Assembly: GCF_016097555.1 (NCBI RefSeq)
Contig: NC_054713.1
Span: 7,839,462-7,903,461, forward strand
DNA: 64,000 nt
From: Gigantopelta aegis
Taxonomy: Eukaryota > Mollusca > Gastropoda > Neomphalida > Peltospiridae
Direction of reading: 5' to 3'
The position numbers were made by a program, and so were the translations under genes. The notes beneath the pieces are model-generated. The model ran no database searches. It worked only from the letters and a program-made list of their open reading frames with translations, and had not been told where the DNA came from. Position 1 is the stretch's first letter. Each line of letters starts with the position of its first letter. Shown here piece after piece: positions 23,344 to 35,403 of this stretch.

Positions 23344-23462
23344 TGTAGCGGGTTTCCTTTGATGACTACGAGTCAGAATTACCAAATGTTTGACATCCAA
23401 TAGCCGATGATTAATTAATCAATGTGCTCCACTGGTGTCGTTAAACTAAAACAAACTTTTTT
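23087..23462 (+). mobile_element. SINE with GGCAGGATTTAGCTCAG head, internal AAT microsatellite
   Basis: The head has a box A TAGCTCAGTCGG and a box B GGATCGAACC, unlike the main head. The central domain is interrupted at 23296-23342 by an (AAT)n run, then tail beta follows. Confidence 0.83.
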
Positions 23463-23878
23463 TTTCTTTTTTTATTTACGATGAATATTTACAGGTAGCA
23501 GGGAAGTCAATTGACCCATCAGCGTTGTGTTACACACGAATATATTACATTGTAAATACAGCCCATGTTTGAAAAAATATATTTCAGTGGTTGTCAAGTG
23601 AGTAAGATTTGATATTTGACAGGATGGCACCTGTGTGTGTTGTTCAAAAGATATATTATTTTCCATCACCTATTTCTGTGTACCGAGTATGAATACAAGC
23701 TTGGGGTATAATGACTTCCTCACAGCCGTGGAAAGGCAAATTATGGGGTGCTTTCAAATATGAAAGTGTTTTTTCCAAATTTAGGTTGACAACACCTAGA
23801 TCAGATACCTTTGAAGCACAAACTACGGACTGTTTATTATCACTATGTATGTGATTCACCCAAGAAAATTGCATTTAT

Positions 23879-23985
23879 GTTAGTATCCCAGCTAGTGCAC
23901 CACGACTGGTATATCAAATGCCGCGGTATGTGCTATTCTGTCTGTGGGATGGTGCATATAAATGATCCCATGCTAATAATAGATA
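23879..23985 (+). mobile_element. SINE central-domain fragment
   Basis: CCAGCTAGTGCACCACGACT ... GGATGGTGCATATAAATGAT. Confidence 0.78.
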
Positions 23986-24369
23986 GGGAATAACTGGTTA
24001 CTGTCTTAAGATATCGGCTTTATCCTGCGAAGGTTAGAATGGCGAATGCAGCGAGGCTCTGAGTATTGTCCACATAGCAAGATGCATGGCGTCATTATTG
24101 TAAGACGCTCGCTACATTCTTTCACATTAAAAAACTGTTTCTAAACTCTAATTCATAAGTTTTGTATTGTTATCGTAAAACTTAACGTTATTTGTATTTA
24201 CGGCACTTCAACACATGATTTAAAGAGTATGTTTATTGAAAATCTACTCTGAAATACTCGAGTCGAGTTGGGCTTATGTCCCGTGACCTATATTTTTGGT
24301 CAGTGACCAAAAATATAGAAATTTATCTAGTCATCATATCTTGCCAATGTATACAGTGATTGCACGATA

Positions 24370-24490
24370 AAGAAATGTATCAGGTTTCCTCTGAGACTAT
24401 ATGTCTGAATTATCAAATATTTGACATCCAATAGCCGATGATTTATAAATCAATGTACTCTAGTGGTGTCGTTAAACAAAATAAACTTCT
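24370..24490 (+). mobile_element. SINE tail beta joined to inverted tRNA-Leu pseudogene
   Basis: TGACATCCAATAGCCGATGA, GTGGTGTCGTTAAAC, then linker CTTCTTAAAACAATTAGTAA leading into the tRNA-Leu remnant on the other strand. Confidence 0.83.
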
Positions 24491-24513
24491 TAAAACAATT
24501 AGTAATAAAACTT

Positions 24514-24582
24514 TGGCAGCGGTAGGATTCGAACTCATGCCTTCGAGGAGACTGGTGCCTTAAACCAGCGCCTTAGTACGCA
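24514..24582 (-). pseudogene. tRNA-Leu pseudogene, 5' truncated
   Basis: On the minus strand the anticodon arm (anticodon AAG), variable arm, T arm and 3' acceptor strand of the 61.6-kb tRNA-Leu are recognisable, with substitutions in the T stem; the D arm and the first acceptor strand are missing or scrambled. It is followed by the same linker and inverted SINE body as the intact gene. Confidence 0.8.
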
Positions 24583-24793
24583 AACTGTTTTTAATATTAA
24601 TATAGTAGACATTGTTTTATCATTTACTTCCCTGCTACCTACAGCGACAGCCTCCTTGCTAATTGTATAGCAGTACGAAGTTCTGATGAATCATACGTTT
24701 GTTGTAACTGACAGTCGCATGTCAGACGAAGCTCGTGTTCGTTGTAGTTATTAATAAGATAAATAATCTGCATCGTGTGCACTCTCGCTATGA

Positions 24794-25119
24794 ATAGGGA
24801 CATTCCTGAGTTTGCTGCAATTTTTAAAATGTTATCGACTAACAGAGACTTTTTAAAGATTGTAATTACATATCAAATATATTTGTCTGCATAAAATATT
24901 AATGGCTGTATATTAAACATGTTTCTGATCGTTCTTATATATGTACCAGGTTAAATTACATTTTATTTCCTAAAATGTATTTTTTTTCGTACGTACGAAA
25001 TTTTTGAAGACAAAATCCAGTTTGTGCTTCTTACAAATATTAAGACGACCAGAAACACATTGAATATACAGCCACTGGTATTCTAAACAAGAAAATATAT
25101 TTAATATGTAAGTTTAATC
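24794..25119. mobile_element. TTAA MITE family 2, right end missing
   Basis: AGGGACATTCCTGAGTTTGC start, central TTCGTACGTACGAAA, then sequence colinear with 62456-62790. The right TIR is absent where the CCAT array begins. Confidence 0.82.
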
Positions 25120-26210
25120 TCTCCAACTATCCATCCCTCCAACCATCTATCCTTCCACCCATCCATCCACCCATCTATCCTTCCACCCATCCATCCATCC
25201 CTGCACCCATCTATCCATCTACCCATTTATCCATCCACCCATCCATCAATCCATCCTTCCACCTATCTATCCTTCCACCCATCCATCCCTCCGCCCATCC
25301 TTCCCTCCATCCATCTATCTATCCTTCCACCCATCGATCCATCCACCCATCCTTCCCTCCACCCATGTATCCTTCCACCCATCCATCCTTCCACCCATCC
25401 ATCCATCCACCCATCCATCCATCCATCCATCCATCCATCCATCCATCCATCCATCCATCCATCCATCCATCCATCCATCCATCCACCCACCCATCTGTCC
25501 TTCAACCCATCTATTTTCCACCCATCCATGCCTCCATCCCTCCACCCATCTATCCTTCCACCCATCCATCCCTCCGCCCATCCTTCAATCCATCCATCTA
25601 TCCTTCCACCCATCCATCCATCCCTCCACCCATCCTTCCCTCTACCCATGTATCCTTCCACCCATCCATCCCTCCACCCATCCTTCCCTCCACCCATCCA
25701 TCCTTCCATCCATCCATCCATCCATCCACCCATCTGTCCTTCAACCCATCTATTTTTCCACCCATCCATGCCTCCATCCCTCCACCCATCTATTTTTCCA
25801 CCCATCCATGCCTCCATCCCTCCACCCATCTATCCTTCCACCTATCCATCCCTCCACACATCCTTCCCTCCACCCATCTATCCTTCCACCCATCCATCCA
25901 TCCATCCATCCACCCATCTATCCTTCCACCCATCCATCCCTCCACCCATCTATCCTTCCATCCATCCATCCATCTGTCCATCCACCCATCTATCCTTCCA
26001 TCCATCCTCCACCCATCTATCCTTCCACCCATCTATCCTTCCACCCATCTATCCTTCCACCCACCATCCATCTATCCATCCACCCACCCATCTATCCTTC
26101 CACCCATCCACCCATCCACCCATCTATCCTTCCACCCATCCATCCATCCACCCATCTATCCATCCACCCATCTATCCTTCCACCCATCCATCCATCCATC
26201 CATTCAAACA
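25120..26210. repeat. 1.1-kb CCAT/CCACCCATCTATCCTT array
   Basis: Tetranucleotide-based array with longer imperfect periods (CCACCCATCTATCCTTCCAC). Its 4-base period gives long meaningless open frames on both strands. Begins at the broken end of a TTAA MITE. Confidence 0.95.
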
Positions 26211-26224
26211 TAAACACTTGCATT

Positions 26225-26242
26225 TATTTTATTATTATTATT

Positions 26243-26307
<65 letters not shown>

Positions 26308-26347
26308 CGTTATTATCGTTATTATTATTATTATTATTATTATTATA
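26225..26347. repeat. (TTA)n and (TCA)n microsatellite
   Basis: TTATTATTATCATCATCATC followed by more TTA and TTATCG units. Confidence 0.95.
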
Positions 26348-27184
26348 CCAAATATTTCTGAAAAATGTTGTTGACATCTTCCTCCACCCATTCTACTCCT
26401 CTCCCATATTCACGAGAAGGAATGTCTATAAATATTCATAATGTCTAAAATTAGATAGCTTAATGATAAATACGATCTTTCAATATTTGTGACAAATTAA
26501 TTGTGGACTCTCACAAAAGACCTCTGACAGTATGGGAAGATAAATTCCGTAACTTGAACAAAGGTTTTATTCAGGTGTCCCGTCCATAAAAGGCAGTAAC
26601 AAGTCTCATGAATGTTATTTACGATCTCCAGGACATGATCTCGCGCTAACAAACGATCTTTCCGCCATGACAGTTTCGCTAGAAATGTGTTGTAAAGAGG
26701 TTTATGACGTGTTTACGATTCTGTTAACATTTTAGTTTTCTGTCATGTTGTTGGTACCCCGAGAATAGCAAAGAGCATAGGTTGAGGGTTTAATAGAGAT
26801 ATATGTAAGAAACAAAATTTTAAAACAACGACAAATACAAACAAACATACGCCACATTCCCATCCCACCCCCAAAAATAACCCCAAATAAACAAAAAACC
26901 CACAACAAAATAAACAACCCCCATCCTCACAAAAATCAAACATACAAAACAAACATCCACCCCGTCCCCCTACCAAAAAGGAGAGGAAAAAAATAAGAAA
27001 CACTAAGAAAGAAAGAACAAAGAAAAACAACCCCCAGAAACCTATTTAAAAACTTTCAACTCGTATTTCAGTTAATTATGTTTTGAGATGATGATTGGTT
27101 TTCATAAACCTCCAGTCTAATGGTAATCCTATATATTAACCATAGCAGTTATGAAAATTATGTGAATGAAAGATATACAATATA

Positions 27185-27260
27185 ATATATAGATAGATAG
27201 ATAGATAGTAGGATAGATAGATAGATAGATAGATTAGATAGATAGATAGATAGATAAGTA
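27185..27260. repeat. (GATA)n microsatellite
   Basis: ATAGATAGATAGATAGATAG with small interruptions. Confidence 0.92.
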
Positions 27261-27356
27261 TGTATGCATACCTACAGTATATAGATATATACTGTATAGA
27301 TGTATGATATATCTATCCATATCTAGATATATATATAGATAGAGATCGATAGCTAC

Positions 27357-28018
27357 AGACATCGACGAGGCGAGAGATAGATAGGAGAGAGAAGTAGAGA
27401 GAGATACGAAAAAACCATTAGTATAGAGGGATTTAGCAATAGGATAACGTAGTAGAGGAGGGGAGAGGAAGTAAGGGGAAAGTTGTATAGTCGATATAAT
27501 ATGAGCGGGAGGGGGGCGGGGCACCCGAGTGCAATCACGAGGAGCAGAGGGAGAGAGGTAGAGAAAGGAGGGGGGAGGAGAGAGAGAGAGAGAGAGATAG
27601 AGAGGCGTTTTTTGGGGAGAGGAGAGGGCAGGAGGTAGAGAGAGGCGAGGAGACTAGAAAGGAAGAGGGAAGAGAAAGGGCGGTGGAGGAGAGGGAGGAA
27701 GGGAGGAAAAAGAGAGGGACGGGAGGGAGAGAGAGAAAGAGAGAGAGAGAAAGAGAGAGAGTGAGGGAGGAGAGTGAGAGCGAGAGGAGGAGAGCGGACC
27801 TGACGCCCCCGATTAGAGAGAGGAGGGAGAGGATTAGAGATAGAGGAAGGAGGGCGAGAGGGAGGAGAGTATATATGTATAGAGAGACAGAGTGCGATAG
27901 GGAGGGGAGATAGAGATGAGAGAGAGCGAGAGATGAGAGAAGAAGAGTCGGAGAGCGAGATGCGATGAGATGAGAGAGAGAGAGGAGAGAGAGAGAGAGG
28001 AGAGAGAGGAGAGCGCTC
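27357..28018. repeat. Purine-rich (GA/GGA) low-complexity tract, about 0.65 kb
   Basis: The plus strand is overwhelmingly A and G (GAGAGAGAGGAGAGAGAGAG and similar), a long polypurine-polypyrimidine stretch. Confidence 0.92.
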
Positions 28019-28421
28019 TACCCAGACTCAGTTATAACACTGATTGCCTTCATCACAGATAGAGTTATAGAGTTATAGAATTGTTATTTTTATTCTCCAG
28101 ATGTCAGGAAATAACTTTAAATACCATCCAAATTGAAATATAAATATTTTGTAGAGAAGCTTGCCCCCCACAGCCCGTAAATATCCTACACCATAGTAAT
28201 GTTAGCCTGTTATATTGTTATTGTTATAGTTAAGTTTATGTTACTTAATCCTATATAATAAAACCATCATGAAATTTCAGTCTGACTCCTGTCGTCTGTG
28301 TTTCTGATGTCAGCGTCATGGGGTCATCGCGCGAATAATATTTAGATCCTACAAGAATCCCCTAAATTAATCAAGTATACTTGAGTCTGCGTCTGGCGTT
28401 CCTGTTTGGTAGCTTAAACTC

Positions 28422-28795
28422 GCAGACATTAGTTGCAACCCGTAAAAATGGACACTAAGTTTGATTAATTTATAAACCTGTAACACATTTGGATAACGTT
28501 ACAACAGAGTGAAACAAGAGTCTGTGACGTTAAAACAGTGAAATACTCTTTAAAAATAAACTAAAACCGTGACTCCATAACCGTTAATTCTCAGACGCAC
28601 GTGCGTTTTTAAAAATATGAAAAATGTATTTTGTGATATTAGAAACACCAGGTTGACCAGAAACACTTCGGTTCTATACGGATATGAATAATTTAAAGAA
28701 TAAAATATAAGTAATGTTTGATTTCACTGATCATTAAGGGCTCTAATAGTGAAAAATATGCTGTAGTGTTTAAAAACTAGGGTCTGTCCCTTTAA
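28422..28795. mobile_element. TTAA MITE family 1, left end degraded
   Basis: Colinear with 60-414: GGACACTAAGTTTG, CTGTAACACATTTGGATAA, GTGCGTTTTTAAAAAT and the right end AAACTAGGGTCTGTCCCT followed by TTAA. Confidence 0.78.
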
Positions 28796-29077
28796 GGACT
28801 GTCTTAGTCTGGCTTAGCTGGATAAAGGCACGTTGTCACTTGAGATGATTCTATGCGAAACACGTCTGGCAATTAAAGTTACAATATCGTGTATATTTTT
28901 AAGACATTAAAGCATTCAGAATGCATCATTCGCGGCGCTCCATTTTTGCATTTTAATTTTTGTCTTTCCACGATCTAGATCATATAGAAGGAAATAAAAG
29001 GTGTATTTGGTCAGCACATATTAACCTGCGGATATTTATGTCTAAAATATGGTCATTTCAATACGAGAGAGAGAGAG

Positions 29078-29111
<34 letters not shown>

Positions 29112-30237
29112 AAGAGAGAGAGGGGTGCGTGAATAAAGTTAAAATTCACATAAAACGTATTAAGTTTCAAACCCAATCCAGTTCAAATAAATGTGGGTTT
29201 TTTTAAAAAGGTTCAGTATAAATAATAAAGTTTCTTTACAAATTGCGATCAAATCGCATTTTCTCTCTCTCAAATCGCATTTTTGTTAACATGGGGTTTA
29301 AGGCAACTGACGACATAACCAAGGTCAAGCACGCACAGTTATACTTTTAGTATCTGTGTACTGCATTGGCAATTTCAGTAACAATGCAACTGAAACTGCG
29401 TACCTTGGCTGTTCTAGCATTCTGTTTTTACCCCTGTATCGAAAATGAGATTTAATCTATATAATTTGTTGATAATGTATTAAAAAATCGTTTTTATTTA
29501 CAATGAAAGTTTAATGTTTTTTATATATTAGTCGGTATGGGATTAAAACAGAATAAATATGTATTTATATAAATTTTAACTTTATTTATTAGGGAGTTAC
29601 GTGACAATTCATCGGTTAACGCAAACGGGCTATACATGTGGTTTCTGCATGCTTATAGATATCACATAAATGTTCTCTCAGTCACACTAGTGGTAGGCCT
29701 ATTCCATGAATTAGTGTCATCATTCTTCGCGAAGTCAGCGATGTGGAAATTGTGAGGATGACACTAAGATTGATGACCTCATTGTACCGTGACCTTGTGA
29801 CGTGACCCTCGTTTGTCCTCATGTTTACCGTAACACTACTTCAACATACATCTCGCACGTTATATGTACGAAATGTTAAATATTTCTATTGTCAAGAGCT
29901 ACATTCTGAAATAATGCGATTTTATATAGCAAATTACATCTACATATCCCCCCTCGCACCATGGTTGCTCTATGTTCTTAACTTCGTATTCTGAAGCTAA
30001 CAAGGTAGAAATAAAAAATTGATAGAAGGAATGTGGGGGAATTTAAATTTCGATTTTACGCTGAATTAGTTTTTAAATTTCAAATGGATAGTAGTTTAGT
30101 CGGTTGTTTTTATACTTTCAAAAATACTTATCTGTAACATTTCTGGCCCGGAGCAGACCCCTGGCTATCCAGGACTCGGCCCCGGGGCAGACATGCTTAT
30201 AGCTCTAGTGGCATGTAAGCATGCAAACATTTACAAC

Positions 30238-30780
30238 CTATCTGTAACATTGGTATTACTAAACTGTAACATTGGTAATACTTGACTGTAGCATTGGTAT
30301 TACTTGACTGTAACATTGGTGTTACTAAACTGTAACATTGGTAATACTTGACTGTAGCATTGGTATTACTTGACTGTAACATTGGTGTTACTAAACTGTA
30401 ACATTGGTAATACTTGACTGTAGCATTGGTATTACTTGACTGTAACATTGGTGTTACTAAACTGTAACATTGGTAATACTTGACTGTAGCATTGGTATTA
30501 CTTGACTGTAACATTGGTGTTACTAAACTGTAACATTGGTATTATTTGACTGTAACATTGGTATTACTTGACTGTAACATTGGTATTACTTGACTGTAAC
30601 ATTGGTATTACTAAACTGTAACATTGGTATTACTTGACTGTAACATTGGTATTACTTGACTGTAACATTGGTGTTACTAAACTGTAACATTGGTAATACT
30701 TGACTGTAGCATTGGTATTACTTGACTGTAACATTGGTGTCACTAAACTGTAACACTGGTGTTACTAAACTGTAACATTC
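30238..30780. repeat. 22-bp minisatellite with 66-bp higher-order unit
   Basis: Monomer CTGTAACATTGGTATTACTT + GA repeated about 24 times. Three monomer variants (AATACTTGA, CTGTAGCATT, GTGTTACTAA) recur in fixed order, giving a 66-bp higher-order repeat in the left half. Confidence 0.93.
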
Positions 30781-30804
30781 AACTGTGAAATTGGTGTTTT
30801 TCAG

Positions 30805-30985
30805 TCAGTAGAGCGCTCGCCCGAGGTGCTTGCGTCGTAGGGTCGAAACACTTCAGTGGATACATTTTCTAATTAGGTTTTTCTCGTCCCAACCCGTTCC
30901 CCATGACTGGTATATCAAAAGTTGTGGTATTTGCTGACCTGTTTGTGGAAAATTGCATATAACAAATATCGTGCTTTCAACTGGG
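30805..30985 (+). mobile_element. SINE with third head type, 3' truncated
   Basis: GTAGAGCGCTCGCCCGAGGT then GCTTGCGTCGTAGGGTCGAA, then a degraded central domain. Confidence 0.72.
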
Positions 30986-31097
30986 GCTGCTCAATTTTCA
31001 GAATTTGGGAGATGGCAAGGCAGCACACCTTTCTTACAATATGAAACGCAGCTTCAATTCTGAGGTGTACTATAGGCATTTCAAAATTGGGGGGGGG

Positions 31098-31420
31098 GGG
31101 GGGGTACGTAGCCCAGTGGTAAAGCGTTCACGTGATGCGCGATCGGTCTAGAATCGACCCCCGTCGGTGGACCCATTGGGCTATTTCTTTCCAGCCAGTA
31201 CTCCACAACTGGTGTAACAAAGGCATGTGTTATCCTGTCTGTGGGATGGTGCATATAAAAGATCCCTTGCTGCTCATCGAAAAGAGTAGCCCAAGAAGTG
31301 GCGACAGCGGTTCTCCTCTCTCAATATCTGTGTGGTCCGTAACCATATGTCTGACGCCATTTAACCATAAATAAAATTGGTTGAGTGCGTCTTTAAATAA
31401 AACATTTCCTTCCTTCCTTA
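31098..31420 (+). mobile_element. SINE, CCCAGTGGTAAAG head, tail alpha, full length
   Basis: ACGTAGCCCAGTGGTAAAGC, central domain, TGAGTGCGTCTTTAAATAAA and CCTTCCTTCC end. Preceded by a G17 run. Confidence 0.9.
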
Positions 31421-32043
31421 AAAGTTTTGAACTCCTTGAAATTCGAACTATTTCGTCTTTCCCTTCAAGTTCGAGTTATTGAAGTTCGGCTGTGTATATA
31501 ACAAAGAAAGAAAGAAAGAATGAAAAAAAGGAAGACCCCCCCACCCCCCCACCCCACCCCCACCCCCCACCTAGTACTGGTCGTCAGCCTTCGATTTGTT
31601 TTTAAAAAAAAGAAAACAGGAAAAGACCGTCGATATTTGTAAGAAGTGAAAACAAAAATCCCTACCTTTTGAGGTCATCAAGAATGATGGCGAGAGGGTG
31701 TAGAGGGGCAGAATCCTCATCTCCCGTTATTTCCTACTTGTTTGCACAAAAGCGAACACCAAGCCGTAAATCAAAGGAGAATATAAACAAATAACAACAT
31801 ATATCATGATGGCGTCTTGACCTTGTTGATCTTGATGTCACATGTGTTATGTTTTCACACACTCGCAATGTTTCATGGCTTGTGTTTAATGATTAAATAA
31901 TGGATCCACTTAATCCAGTCAGGGGAACCTTCTTCATACATCAACAACTTCAAGCTGCGTCGCATATAGGTTGGATTAATACGCGAGAAACAAAAATGTT
32001 TTTCACCAACATGAAAAACAAAAAACAACTTGTTTTACAGTTA

Positions 32044-32520
32044 ATTTTGTTGTACGACACCACTAGAGTACACTGATCAGTGACGTAGGAAGGTGCCAAA
32101 AAGTTGGGGGGGGGGGGCACACTTTTATATTTACACACTTTTACACTATTATAAAGCAAATATAAAGCAAAATATCTGAAAAGTGGGGGGGGGGGGCACA
32201 ATTGACCCCTTGCCCCCCCCCCGCTTCCTAAGCCAGTGCTGTGATTTATTAATTATCGGCTATTGGATGTCAAACATTTGGTAATTTTGACATATAATCT
32301 TAGAGAGGAAACCCGCTACATTTGTTTACCCATTAATAGCAAGGGATCTTTTATATGCACCATCCCACAGACAGTATAGCACCTACCACAGCCTTTGATA
32401 TACTAGTCGTGGTGCACTGGCTGGAACGAGAAATAGCCCAATAGACCCACCGACGGGGATCGACCACAAACCGACTGGGCATCAAGCTAGCTCTTTACCA
32501 CTGGGGTACGCCCTGCACCG
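32044..32520 (-). mobile_element. SINE, tail beta, split by a poly-G element
   Basis: The tail (TACGACACCACTAGAGTACA) stops at 32076 and resumes at 32240 (TGATTTATTAATTATCGGC). The inserted piece begins CAGTGACGTAGGAAG and ends CTTCCTAAGCCAGTGCTG, roughly inverted, with GTGAT-like target copies. Confidence 0.82.
32076..32240. mobile_element. Short TIR element with two poly-G runs, inside a SINE
   Basis: Imperfect inverted ends CAGTGACGTAGGAAG / CTTCCTAAGCCAGTG enclose two G12-13 tracts before GCACA and one C10 tract. Confidence 0.6.
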
Positions 32521-32790
32521 TACACCAACGTGAACTTCTGCTGAATATTTTACCGACATAGGCGTACGGGCTCCAATTTTTGTAAGGCGGAAAGCTGGAT
32601 TTGCCCGAATTAAACGAAAATGCCCTCATCCTGGATAACAAAATTTGTTTGTTTGTTTTTGTTGTTTTTTCCTATTAGCATTACTACCAAAAAGCTATAC
32701 AGGATTGCACATGTTTACTTGGATTACTTCTAATTTTGCGGTAAAATAATGCAAATACATGGTAAAATGGCCTCATATGAGCACAGTCTT

Positions 32791-32936
32791 CGAGAGGAAA
32801 CCCGCGACATTGTCCCACTAGTAGCAAAGGATCTTTTCTATACCACTGGGCTACGTCCTGCCCCAACAGCCGATAATTAATAAATCAATGTGCTCTAGTG
32901 GTGTCGTTAAGCAAAACAAGCTTTAACTTTTAACAG
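32791..32936. mobile_element. Two SINE remnants, head-to-tail in opposite orientation
   Basis: 32791-32868 is an internally deleted minus-strand copy (ACCCGCGACATTG to CACTGGGCTACGTCCTGCCC); 32869-32936 is a plus-strand beta tail. Confidence 0.7.
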
Positions 32937-33205
32937 ATTCATAATGTAGGTGTCCCCCCCCCCCCAGTATAAAATATTGGCTACGACATTGGAAGTGGGG
33001 TGTGAGCGGGGGGAGGGTGGCTATAAAACATACTTAGTTCGCAATAAATATAGGGCATTTTTCTGTTGGACACAAAAGGACACATCTGAACAAAAAAAAA
33101 GGCATTTTTCGTTTTTTTTTTTTTAAGGGAAAAGAAGCAACTGTCTCCGTGGCCGTGACGTAAATAGAAAGGGTTGGTCAGGGTTTAGGTTATCGTTCGC
33201 CAACT

Positions 33206-33445
33206 AGCTCGATGCGCGGTCGGTGTGGGATCGATCCCCGTCGGTGGACCCATTGTGCTATTTCTCGTTCCAGCCAGTGCACCGCAACTGGTGTATCAAA
33301 GGCCGAGGTCTGTGGAATGGTGAATATAAAAGATCCCTTGCGGCTAATCGAAAAATGTAGCCCATGAAGTGGAAACAGCGGGTTTCCTCTCTGAATATAT
33401 GCGTGGTCCTCAACCATATGTCTGACGCCATATAACTGTAATAAT
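33206..33445 (+). mobile_element. SINE, tail alpha body, head truncated
   Basis: GATGCGCGGTCGGTGTGGGA through TCTGACGCCATATAACTGTA. Confidence 0.85.
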
Positions 33446-35345
33446 ATTGACTTGTGGATATTTGTATATAATTATTGTTTTATATTAATGCATTGGTTTT
33501 ATTTGTTCTCATGTAATTAATTAGTTTATTTCCATAAACAGGTAATGAATTACAACAGATTGTGTACCTTTAATTATTTTATTCTTAATGTCAAGTTGAT
33601 TACTATTTTCAGGTATCTTGGCTTGTTACAAATTGCACAAGCATGTATGACACCTTGCACAACTTAGTAACAATAGCACTATCACCCATGCGCCGCGCCT
33701 GTCCTATTGTTTCCAGCTTGGGTACAGTGTAAGCTGATGTGGTTTTAGTGTTCTTATCTGAAATGATAGCTTATTACAGTTCACTGTTTCCTTAAATACT
33801 TGTGTACGTCTGGTATTGTGATCCACATTACAGGTCCGCGCTATCTAGCCAGCCAAAACTGTTAAAAAAAGCGTAGTATGAGAGCGTCTGTCTGAGTGTA
33901 TGTTTTCCGCCTGGCTTGGCGGCGTGCACACCTGGCAGTGTCTGCGCCGCCCTGCTTAGGCGGACTATACGACTGGAGTGTGAATGTTGTTAGGTTTAAT
34001 TCTTTTAGTCTAGATGTATATGGTTTTAATTGATTGATTAATAAATGATTAATTAGTTTAATTAACTTCTTCCTCTTAGCATTTTAGAATTGAAATATTT
34101 TAATTTACATGTACATTTTATTTTTATTAAATAGGTTTTAATTAGGTTATTAATTTAATCGGTCACTATACATTAAAAAAAAGGAGAAACCTGACCGATA
34201 CTCGGCGTCACTCACTTAACGATTAGTGGTTCCCTGGGTGACGTCGAGGATTATATAACAATGACTTTGTCATCAAATAGGTGACGCACCCCCTCGGGTG
34301 TAAAGCTCACGACTGCTTGGGGAGAACAGCAAGGACTCCTCGGGACCAATCAACGTGGACCAACAAACCAACCACATATTCTGATACGTTTCACCACCTT
34401 TCCGGACGGCGATTCGCGGGATTATCATTCATTGTTCATCAATATCATTCATTTCATATAATAATACCCACCCTGCTATATGGATAACCTGGGGGGGGGG
34501 GGGGGGGGGGGGACGCCGTGGTAGGGAGCTTTTTGGGTGTGATAGGGCGTTGGCGGTTTGGGCCGGTAGGTTTGCCTGTTAGGAGGCCTCCCCCACCTGG
34601 AACGCCCCCCATGGAAATCCGGACTTGCTTGAATGGGTCCCCCGGATGTCGGATCGCAGAAAAGAATGGGCGCAATGCTCCCCCCTCTACGAATCCTTGA
34701 TCCTCCAGGGCTTATTAAGTTTAATTAATGTTAAGATTTAATTTAATTATATTAGTATAGATTAATCTCTTTCATTTTGACCAGCCCGAAATAGAAATGT
34801 TCTTGGCACCAACTAAATATAAAAGTAAATTTTAATAACAGGTTTTAGGATAATTGGTGCCATATTAATTATACTTAAAACAAAATTACAATAGGTCCTT
34901 ATTAATTTTTTTTTTTTTTTTTTTTTTATAATTTTTTTTCTAAGTGGTCTTACCACATATTTAAATTGTCCCCATCAACCACCACTCCCCATTCCCTCCC
35001 CCCCCCCCCCCTCCTGCTTCTGAGTTGGTCACTGGCGAAGTCAGAGGCTAAATCCGAAGTGGGCGTGCCTGAACCTCTGTGGATAGGGGCACGTTAAACA
35101 CAGTTTCCTTCCTTCCTTCCACATTACAGTTTGCTCTTCTGGAGTTAATACTTCATGTTTGCTCAGTTTAGTGGAAGATATTTCTAGAGAAGATTTAAGA
35201 TACGTCAATCCTTTTAAAAGTGACCAGTTCCATTTGCCCTGGTGTCACATACTTGGGATATAAAAATGGAAACTTGTCAGCCATTAAAGAGCCTTTAACC
35301 CAAAACAATGCAGTTGTCATTTGTTCCAAAACGATGATGCTACTA

Positions 35346-35403
35346 CATAACCGTAAATAAAATGTGTTGAGTACGTCGTTAAATAAAACATTTCTTTCTT
35401 TCT
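35346..35403 (+). mobile_element. SINE tail alpha fragment
   Basis: AACCGTAAATAAAATGTGTT, then GAGTACGTCGTTAAATAAAA. Confidence 0.8.

Noticed and set aside
25263..26374. Long open frames (up to 282 aa) rich in His-Pro-Ser or Trp-Met-Asp-Gly
   Set aside because: They are translations of a tetranucleotide CCAT array, open on both strands and in several frames; no start context, no homology.
30197..30514. 105-aa frame with repeated NTNATVKYYQCYSL
   Set aside because: A translation of the 22-bp minisatellite; 66 bp is a multiple of three, which keeps it open.
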